This document shows, piece by piece, positions 42,587 through 51,939 of a stretch of 64,000 nt of DNA (positions are counted from its first letter, which is position 1; every line of letters starts with the position of its first letter). Made by a program: the position numbers and the translations under genes. The DNA comes from Halobacterium litoreum (lineage in GTDB: Archaea > Halobacteriota > Halobacteria > Halobacteriales > Halobacteriaceae), in NCBI RefSeq assembly GCF_021233415.1, contig NZ_CP089466.1:1178001-1242000 (forward strand). Direction: 5' to 3'. The notes beneath the pieces are model-generated. The model had not been told where the DNA came from, did not search any database, and saw only the letters and a program-made list of their open reading frames with translations.

Positions 42587-42792
42587 TGGCGGAGTCGAAC
42601 CCCCTCCTGTTCTCCCGAATCGTCGTGACGTGGCTCGAACTCGTCGTCGTCGGGTTCGCGGGCGCGGCGCTCGGCGGCGCGACCAGCGGGCCCGTCCAGT
42701 TGGTCGTCTACCTCGCGACGACGCTCGCGTCGGTGGCCGTCCTCGTCTACAACGTCGACCGGTTGGTGCGGGCGCGCGTCGCGGCGGCGTAG
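42586..42792 (+). CDS. Small two-helix membrane protein in the cyd operon
   Basis: 68 residues: two hydrophobic helices (about 10-32 and 37-56) and a basic C terminus. ATG shares a base with the cydB stop, so translation is coupled. Bacterial bd oxidases carry small third subunits (CydX, CydH/CydY); this is an analogous candidate, although its two helices and sequence do not match CydX. Function inferred by position. Confidence 0.75.
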   Translation: MAESNPLLFSRIVVTWLELVVVGFAGAALGGATSGPVQLVVYLATTLASVAVLVYNVDRLVRARVAAA

Positions 42793-42861
42793 TGTGGGCC
42801 GATAGCCGGTTACCGGGAACTCACTCCCACAGTTACGGTGGTCGACGTTCCAGGGTGAGAC

Positions 42862-44283
42862 ATGTCCGAACCGTTCGTCGTGGTCGGCGGGGACGCCGCC
42901 GGCCTGAGCGCCGCCAGCAAGTACCGACGCGAGAACCCCGACGGCGACGTCATCGTCTTCGAGAAGGGCGACTGGGTGTCGTACGCGCAGTGCGGGATGC
43001 CGTACTTCGTGAAAGGCGAGGTCGACTCCATCACCGACCTGCTGTCGTTGAAACCCGACCAGGCCGAAGAGCGCGGCATCGACCTGCGGCGGCGTCACGA
43101 AGTGCTGTCGGTGAACCCCGACGAGCAGACCGTCACCGTGCGAAACGAGGACGGGACGTTCGAGCAGGCGTACGGCGACCTCCTGATTGCGACCGGCGCG
43201 CGCGCCGTCTCGGACCCGATTCCGGGCACCGACCTGTCGGGCGCGTTCACGCTCCACAGCATGGACGACACCGCCGCGCTGCGCGCGTTCCTCGTGGACG
43301 AGGCCGAGGCCGAGGAAATCGCGAGCGTCGAGTACGTCGACGGCGACTACGTCCGCGGGTTCGGCGCGCGCGACCCGCCGGAGACGGCGGCCATCGTCGG
43401 CGGCGGCTACGTCGGCGTGGAGATGGCCGAAGCCTTCAGCGCCCACGGCCTCGACGTCCACCTGTTCCAGCGCCCCGACCGCCTGCTCGAACCGTTCGGC
43501 GAGGCGGTCGCCGAGGAAGTCGCGGACGCCCTCCGGGACGCCGGCGTCACGCTCCACCTCGACATGGAAGTGAAGCGACTCGCCGGCGACGGCGGCCGCC
43601 TCACCGGCGTCGAGTGCGCGAACACGCGCCTCGACGCGGACGTGGCGGTGGTCGGCATCGGCGTCGCACCGAACACCGACCTCCTCTCGGACACCGACGT
43701 CGAACTCGGCGACAGCGGCGCCATCGCAATCGACGACCACGGGCGCACGAACCGCGAACACGTCTACGCCGCGGGCGACTGCGCGGAGATGCGCCACGCC
43801 GTGACCGGCGAACCCGACTGGACGCCCCTCGGCCTCACCGCGAACCGCGCCGGGCGCGCAATCGGGCAGACGGTCGCCGGCGACCCCGAACCAGTCGGCG
43901 ACATCGCGGGGACGGCGGTCGTGAAGGCGTTCGACGAGGAGTGCGGGCGAACCGGGATTCTGGACCACGAGCGCGCTCGCGACGCCGGCTTCGACCCCGT
44001 CTCGGAGACGGTCACTGCCGGGTCGCGGTCGGGCTACTACCCCGGGAATGCGGAAACCACAGTCACGCTCACCGCCGACCGCGAGACCGGGCGCCTGCTC
44101 GGCGGGAGCATCGTCGGCACCGACCGCGCCGCCATCCGCATCGACACCGTCGCCACCGCGCTCGAAGCCGGTATGACCGTCGCCGAGGTCGAACGCCTCG
44201 ACCTGGCGTACGCGCCGCCGTTCAGCCCCGTCTGGGACCCCGTGCTCGTCGCCGCGAAGGTGCTGCGCGGCAGCCTCGACTGA
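42862..44283 (+). CDS. CoA-disulfide reductase/NADH oxidase-like flavoprotein
   Basis: 473 residues. FAD Rossmann motif VVGGDAAGLSAA at 7-18, redox C44 in SYAQCGMPY (the single-cysteine signature of CoADR/Nox enzymes), NAD(P) motif IVGGGYVGVEMAEAF at about 177, FAD-binding YAAGDCAE near 307 and a C-terminal dimerisation domain with YPGNAETTV. It reduces CoA disulfide or polysulfide, or oxygen. A GTTACGG stretch about 24 nt before the ATG may be its promoter. Confidence 0.92.
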   Translation: MSEPFVVVGGDAAGLSAASKYRRENPDGDVIVFEKGDWVSYAQCGMPYFVKGEVDSITDLLSLKPDQAEERGIDLRRRHEVLSVNPDEQTVTVRNEDGTFEQAYGDLLIATGARAVSDPIPGTDLSGAFTLHSMDDTAALRAFLVDEAEAEEIASVEYVDGDYVRGFGARDPPETAAIVGGGYVGVEMAEAFSAHGLDVHLFQRPDRLLEPFGEAVAEEVADALRDAGVTLHLDMEVKRLAGDGGRLTGVECANTRLDADVAVVGIGVAPNTDLLSDTDVELGDSGAIAIDDHGRTNREHVYAAGDCAEMRHAVTGEPDWTPLGLTANRAGRAIGQTVAGDPEPVGDIAGTAVVKAFDEECGRTGILDHERARDAGFDPVSETVTAGSRSGYYPGNAETTVTLTADRETGRLLGGSIVGTDRAAIRIDTVATALEAGMTVAEVERLDLAYAPPFSPVWDPVLVAAKVLRGSLD

Positions 44284-44322
44284 CTCGGTCGCCGTCCGTC
44301 GCTGACGAGAAAACCGCGAGAA

Positions 44323-44955
44323 CTAGTGTTCGAGGCCCGAGAGCAGGGCATCGACCTTCTCCTGCTCGCCGTCGAGGCGCTGCGGGTAGATGGCGACCGC
44401 GACCACGAAGTCGCCGTCGTGTTTGACCTTCGTGACGTGGACGTAGACGTCCACCGACTGCCCGCCCGAGAGCGTCGCGGTGCCCTCGAACTTCGTCACG
44501 TCCGCCGTCTGGTTCAGCGTCCCCACCTCTCGGGTGCCGACCGAGTCGCCGATGGAGAGGCCGCTGTACTGCTGTTGGGCGAGGGAGGCGAGTTCGCGGT
44601 CCGAGTAGTCCTTGATGGGGTTGAAGGTCTGCCCGAGCACGCTCACCTCGGGGCTGGCGAACGCGCCGAACACCGCCGCCCGGCGCTCACCGAGTACGGG
44701 CACGTCGACGGTGCGCTCGTACATCGCCACCCAGTTCGTGACGGTGACGTTCTTCGACTGGCCGGCCGCCGAGAACGTGCGCGTGACCTCCGAACTGTTC
44801 ACCGCCGCCTCCTCGTACTCCGTCTGCTGGAGCGCGTCGTCGCCGACGGTCGCCTTCGACGCCGAGAACGTGATGGGGCCGCTGAGGAACCCGAGACACC
44901 CGCTCGTCGCCACGAGCGCGGCGAAGACCACCGCGACGGTCACACGTCTGTCCAT
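44323..44955 (-). CDS. Haloarchaeal lipoprotein (DUF6517-like)
   Basis: 210 residues. Signal peptide with lipobox TSGC (Cys about residue 20), then a beta-rich domain with NPIKDYSDRELASLAQQQYSG and YVHVTKVKHDGDFVVAVAIYP. Similar to the DUF6517 lipoproteins of haloarchaea as far as I can judge. ATG 44955 gives the signal peptide; longer frames upstream are not coding. Exported and lipid-anchored; role unknown. Confidence 0.82.
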   Translation of the reverse strand: MDRRVTVAVVFAALVATSGCLGFLSGPITFSASKATVGDDALQQTEYEEAAVNSSEVTRTFSAAGQSKNVTVTNWVAMYERTVDVPVLGERRAAVFGAFASPEVSVLGQTFNPIKDYSDRELASLAQQQYSGLSIGDSVGTREVGTLNQTADVTKFEGTATLSGGQSVDVYVHVTKVKHDGDFVVAVAIYPQRLDGEQEKVDALLSGLEH

Positions 44956-44999
44956 ACCCGTCGAATCGACCGGACGCCGATAAGTGTAGTGGCCGCCGG

Positions 45000-46484
45000 T
45001 CAGCGCCGGAACGTCGCGCCGTCGTCCGTGTCCTCGACGGTCACGCCGAGCGCTTCGAGGCGGTCGCGGAGGTCGTCGGCGCGCTCGTAGTTCCCCGCCT
45101 CGCGTTCCTCCTCGCGAACGTCTAAGACGAGTTCGACGAGTTCGTCCGCGAGCGCCACGTCGCCGCCCGCCTCGCCGTCGCCGAACTGGAAGCCGAGGAC
45201 GCCGCCGCCCAGTTCCTCGAACGCCTCGATGGCGTCCACGAGGCCGCGGTAGTCGAAGCGCTCGGCCTCGTCCACGTGACGGTTCACGGCGGTGGCGAGT
45301 TCGAGGAGCGCGGACACCGCGCCGCGCGCGTTGAAGTCGTCGTTCATCGACGCCGCGAACTCCCGCCGGGCGTTCTCGACGGCGTCCCGCAGGTCGTCGT
45401 CCGCGACCTTCGCGTACGCCTCGGAACTGTCGGCGGCCTCGACGGCGCGGTCGTACGCGCGCTCGAGGCGCTCCCAGCGCTCCTCGGCCTCCGAAATCGT
45501 CGCCTCGGAGTACGTCTGTCGCTGCGTGTAGGACGTCGAGACGAGGAACATCCGCACCACGTTCGCGCCGAACGCCTCGATGGCGTTCTTCACGGTGAAG
45601 AAGTTCCCGAGACTCGAACTCATCTTCTCGCCCTCGGTTTCGAGGAGGCGGACGTGGAGCCAGTACTTGGCGAACGGTTCGCCCGCCGCCGCCTCGCTCT
45701 GCGCGATTTCGTTCTCGTGGTGGGGGAACACGAGGTCCTGCCCGCCGACGTGGACGTCGATGTGGTCGTCGAGGTGCGTCGTCGCCATCGCCGAGCACTC
45801 GATGTGCCAGCCCGGACGCCCCTCGCCCCACGGCGACGCCCACGTCTGCCCGCACTCGTGGTCGATGGGCGGCAGGCTCTCGTCGCGGTGTTCGTTCGCG
45901 TCGTCAGCCGAGACGCCGCCCGCCTTCCAGAGCGCGAAGTCCGCCGGGTGGCGCTTCTCGGACTGCTCGTCTTCGGCGCCCTGTGCCTCCATCTCCTCGA
46001 CGCGCTGGCCCGAGAGCTTCCCGTAGTCCTCGAAGCGCGTCACGTCGAAGTACACCGAGCCGTTTGACTCGTAGGCGTACCCCTTCTCGACGAGCGTCTC
46101 CACGAGGTCGATGATTTCGGGGACGTGCTCGGAGACGCGAGGGTAGACGTCCGCCCGCGCGAGGTTCAGGTCCCGCATGTCCTCGATGACTGACTCGATG
46201 AAGTGCGTCGCCACCTCGCCCTCCGTCTCGCCGAAATCGTCCTCGCCGGTGCGCGCGACGATTTTCTCGTTCACGTCCGTGAAGTTCTGGACGTGGCGCA
46301 CGCCGTAGCCGACGTGCGAGAGCCACCGCGCCATCACGTCCGACTGCACCCAGAGGCGAGCGTGCCCGAGGTGGGCGTCGTCGGAGACCGTCAGGCCACA
46401 CGTGTACACGAGCACGTCGTCGGGGTCGCGTGGCTCGAAGGGCTCTCGCTCGCCGGAGAGGGTGTTCGACACGTAGAGCGTCAT
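45000..46484 (-). CDS. cysS: Cysteinyl-tRNA synthetase
   Basis: 494 residues, class I synthetase. Zinc ligand C29 and the HIGH-like H38-L-G-H41 (HLGHARLW), a second zinc Cys/His set in HECGQTWASPWGEGRPGWHIECSAM, and the KMSKS-like KMSSSLGNF near residue 275. The C-terminal DALR anticodon domain follows. It charges tRNA-Cys. Confidence 0.96.
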   Translation of the reverse strand: MTLYVSNTLSGEREPFEPRDPDDVLVYTCGLTVSDDAHLGHARLWVQSDVMARWLSHVGYGVRHVQNFTDVNEKIVARTGEDDFGETEGEVATHFIESVIEDMRDLNLARADVYPRVSEHVPEIIDLVETLVEKGYAYESNGSVYFDVTRFEDYGKLSGQRVEEMEAQGAEDEQSEKRHPADFALWKAGGVSADDANEHRDESLPPIDHECGQTWASPWGEGRPGWHIECSAMATTHLDDHIDVHVGGQDLVFPHHENEIAQSEAAAGEPFAKYWLHVRLLETEGEKMSSSLGNFFTVKNAIEAFGANVVRMFLVSTSYTQRQTYSEATISEAEERWERLERAYDRAVEAADSSEAYAKVADDDLRDAVENARREFAASMNDDFNARGAVSALLELATAVNRHVDEAERFDYRGLVDAIEAFEELGGGVLGFQFGDGEAGGDVALADELVELVLDVREEEREAGNYERADDLRDRLEALGVTVEDTDDGATFRR

Positions 46485-46542
46485 TCACCGGAGGTACGCG
46501 CGCCAGCGCTTCAAAGCGTCGGAACGAGCGACGCTCGCTCGG

Positions 46543-47031
46543 TCAGTCGCCGCCCGCCCTGGGCACGGCCACGACGGCGTCCTCTACGATTCGGAGCGCG
46601 TCCGCCGCCGCCCGCCGCGTCACCACGACGGCAAGCGTCTCGCCCGCGACGCCCGCCGCCACCGGGTCGACGCCCGCGGCGTGCAGGCGTTCGAGCGCGA
46701 ACGCGAGCGACCGCGAGTCCACGTCGCCACTCGCCAACAGCGCCGTCAGGTCGCCCTCGCCGGGCGCGAACCCCGTGCCCGCCACCGCCAGCAGGCCGTC
46801 CTCGCTCTCCCCGAGGCCGGACTGCATCGAGACGTGCGCGCTCCGGTCGCCCGCCGCGAACGCCGGCAGTTCCTCGCCGTACCGGCGAATCGCCGCGGCG
46901 ACCGCGTCCTCGTCCCCGGCAACGTCGACGAAGCGCGCGGCGGCGGCGTGATTCACCACGCCCGCGCGGAGCGCGCGCCGCAGGAACGGGTGGTCGTCGA
47001 CCGCCGCTCGTGTCTCTCCGGCAACACTCAT
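46543..47031 (-). CDS. Uncharacterised haloarchaeal protein (DUF7523-like)
   Basis: 162 residues, no signal or membrane helix. The segment FLRRALRAGVVNHAAAARFV (N-terminal) and LAVVVTRRAAADALRIVEDAV (C-terminal) look like a helix pair and an ACT-like strand-helix. A canonical ATTTAAG box ends 24 nt before the ATG. It diverges from a winged-helix gene at 47119. Function not recognised. Confidence 0.75.
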   Translation of the reverse strand: MSVAGETRAAVDDHPFLRRALRAGVVNHAAAARFVDVAGDEDAVAAAIRRYGEELPAFAAGDRSAHVSMQSGLGESEDGLLAVAGTGFAPGEGDLTALLASGDVDSRSLAFALERLHAAGVDPVAAGVAGETLAVVVTRRAAADALRIVEDAVVAVPRAGGD

Positions 47032-47055
47032 ACCACCTCCTCGGGGCGGGGGTGG

Positions 47056-47062
47056 CTTAAAT
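47056..47062 (-). promoter_or_regulatory. Canonical TATA-like box ATTTAAG
   Basis: Reverse-strand ATTTAAG ends 24 nt before the ATG at 47031; paired with a forward TTTAAAT at 47090-47096. Confidence 0.55.
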
Positions 47063-47089
47063 CTCAGCGCGTGCGACAGACGACCGGCG

Positions 47090-47096
47090 TTTAAAT
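47090..47096 (+). promoter_or_regulatory. Canonical TATA-like box TTTAAAT
   Basis: TTTAAAT ends 22 nt before the GTG at 47119. It illustrates the ordinary haloarchaeal box, distinct from the TAACAAT type in the glycan half. Confidence 0.6.
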
Positions 47097-47118
47097 CCCC
47101 GTGGGCTGAAAGGCGGGT

Positions 47119-47463
47119 GTGAGCGAGGACAGCGTCCCGACGGCAGTGCTCTCGTTGCTCGACGACGAGCACGCGCGAGCCATCCTCGCAGCGGCAAGCA
47201 CGGAACCCATGTCCGCCAGCCAACTGAGCGAGGCCTGCGACGCGTCGACGGCGACGGTGTACCGCAGAATCGACGACCTGACCGAACTCGACCTCCTCGA
47301 AGAATCCATCAACGTACGCTCGGACGGGAACCACCACCGCGTCTACCGCGCGACCCTCCAGCGATTCACGCTCGAACTCGAAGACGGCGAATTCGCCACC
47401 GAGGTCGAGTGCGAGTCCGAGGACGTCGCCGACCGATTCACGCGCATGTGGGAGGGACTATGA
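47119..47463 (+). CDS. Winged-helix transcriptional regulator
   Basis: 114 residues, ArsR-like HTH: DDEHARAILAAASTEPMSASQLSEACDASTATVYRRIDDLTELDLLEE is a helix-turn-helix with recognition helix, followed by a wing and an acidic C terminus. GTG start is set by promoter spacing. Translation of the downstream membrane protein overlaps (ATGA), suggesting that the two genes work together. Confidence 0.87.
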   Translation: MSEDSVPTAVLSLLDDEHARAILAAASTEPMSASQLSEACDASTATVYRRIDDLTELDLLEESINVRSDGNHHRVYRATLQRFTLELEDGEFATEVECESEDVADRFTRMWEGL

Positions 47464-47759
47464 ACGCCTGGTATCTCGCCATCCTCGCGGTGTCGCTGGT
47501 GTCGACGGCCGTCGGCCTCTTCGTCGGCTATCAGGCCTACCGGGGGTTCCGGCGCCACCAGTCGCGGGCGATGCAGTACCTCTCGGTGGGACTCATCCTC
47601 CTGACTGCGGTGACCAACACCACCGCGTTCGTCGGGTCCGCGCTCCTCCGGTACGACGTCATCGACGGCGCGCTCCAGTTGCCGTTCACGCTCGGCGTGC
47701 GCGTCCTCCAGTTCGCCGGCCTCGTCTGCATCGCGTACTCGCTGTACCGGCGGCCCTGA
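47460..47759 (+). CDS. Small three-helix membrane protein (DUF7521-like)
   Basis: 99 residues, three helices (about 3-25, 38-60, 72-94). Overlaps the winged-helix gene. HTH plus small membrane protein pairs are frequent in haloarchaea, and the membrane partner may sense a signal; that function is inference. Confidence 0.8.
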   Translation: MNAWYLAILAVSLVSTAVGLFVGYQAYRGFRRHQSRAMQYLSVGLILLTAVTNTTAFVGSALLRYDVIDGALQLPFTLGVRVLQFAGLVCIAYSLYRRP

Positions 47760-47778
47760 GCCCGCGCCCGCGACTCGA

Positions 47779-48939
47779 CTACTCGCAGGCGACGGACTCG
47801 GCGACAGCGAGCAGTTCCTCCTTCGAGAGGTCGCTGGCGGCTATCGAGTACTGGCTCTCCTCGCAGCTCCACGTCAGCAGTTTCGTCCGGCCCGTCGTCA
47901 GGTAGTTCCCCTCGCGTCCGGCGACCGTGACGTTCTCGCCGCTCGACAGGCCCGTGCCGTTCGTCACGTACGCCATCTTGCTCACGCGGAGCGTCGCGCC
48001 GTCCTCGCCCTCGTAGTGGAGGCCGACCTGCGAGGCGTTCCCGGGGTAGTGCTGGCCGCGAACGAACGCGTAGCCCTCGGGCACGTCCGGGTCGGGGACC
48101 GCGATGTCGACCGCCTCGCGGAGCGCCTCGGGGGTGTCGTAGGTCTCCGCCGAGACGTTCAGCGTCTCGACGGACGCGTTCTCCGGCGGTTCGAAGTCGA
48201 AGATGCCGCCGGGGAGGTCGGCGTTGAACGTGACGTTCTCGACGCGGGACTCGACCTCGATTGTCCGGTCGTTCAGCGTCGCCCGGACGTGGGTCTTCAG
48301 GGGGTAGTAGAACTCGGCGTCGAGCCACACCGTCCGGTTCGAGGTGAGCGCGGCGTCGGTCGTCGGCGTCATCCGGAACCCGTGGGCGGTCCGGTCGGCG
48401 ATAGTGTCCGTGCCAAGGTACTCGACGCGGTAGCCGCCGATGTCCTCGGTCGGCACCGACGACCCCTGTCTGGCCGGGAGGACCGGGAGCGGCGAGACGC
48501 CGGTTTCGGGGTCGACAGTGCCGTTCTCTCGCGCCGCGGCGACGATGCTCGCGTAGTACGCACTCCGGTCGACGGACGACGTGGCCGTTCGCGGAATCAG
48601 CGTGGCGTTGTTCGCCGCGTCGTCGTAGATGACCGTCGTCGTCTCGTTCGCTATCACGAGATTCCCGGCGCGGGACTCGGGCGAGAGCACGCGCTGGCGC
48701 TGCCGGACGGGGTCGCCGAACGCGGCGTACAGGTGGCTCCGCGTGCGGTTCGTCGTGTTGCCGAACGTCGACACGGAGACCTGCGTGGCCTCCATCGTCT
48801 CCAGTTCGGCGAACTCGGCTTCGACGTCCTCGTTGGGAACGTCGGCGCCGCTGCCGCCGCCGAGCGTCCCGATGGCGTTACAGCCACTGGTGACGAGGAG
48901 GGCGGCGACCGCGACGGCGAGGAGGGGACGGCGACTCAT
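47779..48939 (-). CDS. LolA/DUF4367-like lipoprotein
   Basis: 386 residues. Signal peptide with lipobox TSGC (Cys near 20) followed by a half-barrel domain typical of LolA/LppX-like carriers (ATQVSVSTFGNTTNRTRSHLYAAFGDP, DAEFYYPLKTHVRATLND) and a C-terminal DUF4367-like part (GEDGATLRVSKMAYVTNG). N-x-S/T sequons are numerous. It probably binds lipids or maintains the envelope. A TTTTATC box lies upstream. Confidence 0.83.
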   Translation of the reverse strand: MSRRPLLAVAVAALLVTSGCNAIGTLGGGSGADVPNEDVEAEFAELETMEATQVSVSTFGNTTNRTRSHLYAAFGDPVRQRQRVLSPESRAGNLVIANETTTVIYDDAANNATLIPRTATSSVDRSAYYASIVAAARENGTVDPETGVSPLPVLPARQGSSVPTEDIGGYRVEYLGTDTIADRTAHGFRMTPTTDAALTSNRTVWLDAEFYYPLKTHVRATLNDRTIEVESRVENVTFNADLPGGIFDFEPPENASVETLNVSAETYDTPEALREAVDIAVPDPDVPEGYAFVRGQHYPGNASQVGLHYEGEDGATLRVSKMAYVTNGTGLSSGENVTVAGREGNYLTTGRTKLLTWSCEESQYSIAASDLSKEELLAVAESVACE

Positions 48940-49065
48940 GACGCCTCCAACGTGTGGGGCAAAGAAGATAAAACGGGCGAAAAGCGCCGGTTTTCGGGCC
49001 GCATTGCTCCCGCAAACGCCGCCCGTCCCGAAGTCACTAAGGCCGCGTCGTCCCAACGTCGGGGT

Positions 49066-49989
49066 ATGCAAGCGCTGGTCATCGTCGGGCACGGCTCGCA
49101 CCTCAATCCGGGCTCCTCGGACCCCGCGTTCGCGCACGCCGACACCATCCGCGAGGCGGGCGCGTTCGACGAGGTGCGGGAGGCGTTCTGGAAGGAGGAA
49201 CCGTCGTTCCGCGAGGTCCTGCGGACCCTCGAATCCGACGAGGTGTACGTCGTCCCGCTGTTCATCTCGGAGGGCTACTTCACCGAGCAGGTTATCCCGC
49301 GGGAGCTCCGCCTCGACGACTGGGACCCCGAGAACTGGGACTCGGACGGCACGGACGCCGACCACGTCACGCTCGACGCCGCGGACGTGGAGAAGACGGT
49401 CCACTACTGCGGGCCGGTCGGCACCCACGACTCGATGAGCGACGTCATCGTCCAGCGCGCGAAGTCGATTACGGGAGACGAGGACGTGGGCGAGGTCGAC
49501 GAGTCGGACTCGTCGGCTCGTCAGACGGAGTCTGACGGTGGGTTCGGCCTCGCCGTCGTCGGCCACGGCACGGAGCGCAACGAGAACTCCGCGAAGGCCA
49601 TCCACTACCACGCCGACCGCATCCGCGAGATGGGGCGCTTCGACGAGGTGCAGGCCGTCTTCATGGACGAGGACCCCGAGGTGGACGACGTGACCGACTT
49701 CTTCGAGAGCGAGGACATCGTCGTCGTCCCGCTGTTCGTCGCGGACGGCTTCCACACGCAGGAGGACATCCCCGAGGACATGGGGCTGACCGACGATTAC
49801 CGGGACGGCTACCCCGTTCCCGGCGAGGTGGACGGCCACCGCATCTGGTACTCGGGCGCCGTCGGCACCGAACCGCTCGTCGCGGACGTAATCTTGGAGC
49901 GCGCCGAGGACGCCGGCGCGCCCGTCCACGACGCCGTCGAGGCCGTGCGAGAGAAGACCGGCGGCGCGGACGCGGCCGCGGGGGACTGA
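49066..49989 (+). CDS. cbiX: CbiX/SirB-type sirohydrochlorin chelatase-like protein (two domains)
   Basis: 307 residues. Two tandem CbiX halves: VIVGHGSHLNPGS at the start and AVVGHGTERNENS at about 163, each with the metal-binding His and a later FxxxGxFTxxDI-type strand (FISEGYFTEQVIP, FVADGFHTQEDIP). Inserts metal (Co/Ni/Fe) into sirohydrochlorin. Overlaps the DR2241 gene (TGATG). Start ATG 49066 begins the conserved domain. Confidence 0.9.
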   Translation: MQALVIVGHGSHLNPGSSDPAFAHADTIREAGAFDEVREAFWKEEPSFREVLRTLESDEVYVVPLFISEGYFTEQVIPRELRLDDWDPENWDSDGTDADHVTLDAADVEKTVHYCGPVGTHDSMSDVIVQRAKSITGDEDVGEVDESDSSARQTESDGGFGLAVVGHGTERNENSAKAIHYHADRIREMGRFDEVQAVFMDEDPEVDDVTDFFESEDIVVVPLFVADGFHTQEDIPEDMGLTDDYRDGYPVPGEVDGHRIWYSGAVGTEPLVADVILERAEDAGAPVHDAVEAVREKTGGADAAAGD

Positions 49990-51047
49990 TGTCGGTCGCC
50001 GACGCACTCGCCGACGCCGCCGACGCCGGCATCGACTTCGACGGCCTCACCGTGGAACCGTACCGCGACGCCTACCGCTGGCAGACGCCCGACGGCGAGG
50101 CGGTCGTCACCGAAGCCGAACTCCGGGAGCGCGCGGACAGCCCGTATGCGACGAACTGGCACTACTGGGAGCGCGTCGTGGAGGGCCACGACACCGCGCG
50201 GCGCGCGTTCCTCCGGTGGCTCGAAGGCGACGGCGAGCACGCCGTCCCCGAGCGCTACGACCACCTCCGGGGCGGCCACACGCGACACTGGGGCGAACTC
50301 GCGGTGACCGTCGTCCTGAGCGAGGACGGCCAGCGGCGCTACGAGGTCCGCCACGAGGACGACCTCGGAGCGGACGTCGACGCCTACACCGACCCGCTGG
50401 AGGCGCGCCAGTTGGTGAAACACGACGACGACGGGCGCTACCGGCCGCTGTCGACGGCGCCGACGCTCCCGACCGGGTGGGCGTTCGTCGACCTCGACGG
50501 GAGCGACCTCGTGCAGACCGTCGAGTACGTCTACCCGGCGACGGTCGCGAACTGGCACCGAGAGCGCGAGGGCGACCTCGACGTCGACCACTGGGAGGAC
50601 GCCGCCGGCCGACAGTCCGGCATCTACGAAATCGTCCAGCAGTTAGACGGCGACGCCCTGGAGTGGGCGGCCGAGGCCTGCTGTGTCGACTCCCAGTGCC
50701 TGAAGCGCCGCGAGTGGGACGAGAGCGAGGACGAGGAACTCGACGTGCCCCGCGGCGACGGCGAGTTCCCGTGCCGGGAGCCGTGCTCGCTGTTTATCGC
50801 GGCCGCGCGCAAGTTCACGACGCTCGAACGCGAGGAGACTCGCGAGTACACCTTCGAGTTGACGCCCGAGGAGAAAGAACAAGTCGAGGACATCGTCGAC
50901 GCCGTCGCGGACGGCCGCACCGACGAGATTCGGGAGGCGGACGTCTACGAGGGCGCGAACCGCTACCGGGCGCGGTTCCTGCGCGCCAAGCGCATGGACG
51001 AACACGGCCTCTCGGGGACGCCGACGTACCCCGAAGACCACGAGTAG
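49989..51047 (+). CDS. DR2241 family protein (4Fe-4S)
   Basis: 352 residues. The C-terminal part has CCVDSQC and FPCREPCSLFIAAARKF, a 4Fe-4S binding set found in DR2241 proteins. The family often lies next to cobalamin or siroheme chelatase genes, as it does here. Probably a redox or metal-handling partner for the CbiX protein; reaction unknown. Confidence 0.85.
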   Translation: MSVADALADAADAGIDFDGLTVEPYRDAYRWQTPDGEAVVTEAELRERADSPYATNWHYWERVVEGHDTARRAFLRWLEGDGEHAVPERYDHLRGGHTRHWGELAVTVVLSEDGQRRYEVRHEDDLGADVDAYTDPLEARQLVKHDDDGRYRPLSTAPTLPTGWAFVDLDGSDLVQTVEYVYPATVANWHREREGDLDVDHWEDAAGRQSGIYEIVQQLDGDALEWAAEACCVDSQCLKRREWDESEDEELDVPRGDGEFPCREPCSLFIAAARKFTTLEREETREYTFELTPEEKEQVEDIVDAVADGRTDEIREADVYEGANRYRARFLRAKRMDEHGLSGTPTYPEDHE

Positions 51048-51078
51048 AGAACGGGCGCGCGCAGCGCACTCCGGCGGG

Positions 51079-51636
51079 CTACGCGTACAACACGTAGGCC
51101 GCCGCCGCGACGCCCGCGAGTAGGCCGAACGCGCCGACGAACACCGCGACGCCGTCCGAGACGGCGAGCGCGAGCGCGGCCGCGACGACCACGGCGACGC
51201 CCGCGCCGACCGCCGGCCACGCCACCTCGCCAGCCGAGGATTCGGATTCGACTTCGACCTGCTGTTTCTCCGAGAGCGTCTCGTCGACCGCTACGTCGGG
51301 GCCGCCGTCCTTCCGCTCGGCCGTGACGGTGACGTTCACGCGCGCCTCCTCGGCGCCGTAGCCCGTCACGAGGTCGACGTACCCCTTCGTCGGCGCGTGG
51401 TCCGGCGGAATCACCACCTCGACGCGACGCGTCTCGCCCTCGTCGACGTAAATCTGTGTCTGCTCCGGGCGCGCCACCTTTGCGAGCGCGTCGTCCAAGT
51501 GGAGGTGGACGTGGAGCGGGCCGCCGTGGTTCTCGAACGCCAGCACGAACGAGCGGTCGGTCTCCAGTCGCGCCGCTTCCGGCGCTACCTCACGTGGCTG
51601 GTCGCGGTTGAGGTGGACGGCGAGACGCTCCGGCAC
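51079..51636 (-). CDS. Haloarchaeal protein with C-terminal helices (DUF7524-like)
   Basis: 185 residues. An immunoglobulin-like beta-sandwich (10-105) resembling archaeal CARDB-type domains, a charged linker and two C-terminal helices. GTG start at 51636; no ATG fits. It is on the opposite strand to the DR2241 gene, ending 31 bp beyond it. Function unknown. Confidence 0.7.
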   Translation of the reverse strand: MPERLAVHLNRDQPREVAPEAARLETDRSFVLAFENHGGPLHVHLHLDDALAKVARPEQTQIYVDEGETRRVEVVIPPDHAPTKGYVDLVTGYGAEEARVNVTVTAERKDGGPDVAVDETLSEKQQVEVESESSAGEVAWPAVGAGVAVVVAAALALAVSDGVAVFVGAFGLLAGVAAAAYVLYA

Positions 51637-51690
51637 GCTCGGTGGATGGAACCGGGGTTAGAAAAAGGTTCGTGGCGTGATACGGCGCGG

Positions 51691-51885
51691 TCAGGCCGGC
51701 GCGTCCTCTCGCATGTCCGGGGGCAGGAGGTTCGGGATGCCGTCCTCGATTGGGTACGTCTCGCCGCACTCCGTACACGTCAGCGTTCCCGACATGACCT
51801 CGTCGTCCTCGCGGGACTCGACGTCGAGTTCGAGGTCGTGTTTGTCCAGCGGACAGCAGACGATGTCCATGAGGTCTTCTTTCAT
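51691..51885 (-). CDS. Trm112-like zinc-binding methyltransferase activator
   Basis: 64 residues. MKEDLMDIVCCPLDKHDLEL start, C10/C11 and C37/C40 zinc knuckles (CTECGETYP), and DGIPNLLPPDM at the end, all characteristic of Trm112p, the activator of tRNA and other methyltransferases. The ATG at 51885 gives the family length; a longer frame to 51912 is not needed. Confidence 0.88.
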   Translation of the reverse strand: MKEDLMDIVCCPLDKHDLELDVESREDDEVMSGTLTCTECGETYPIEDGIPNLLPPDMREDAPA

Positions 51886-51939
51886 GTACGGAGCGTGGAC
51901 GGCGGCAATCAAAAGCGTGCGGGTTCCGCGCGCGGCCCG

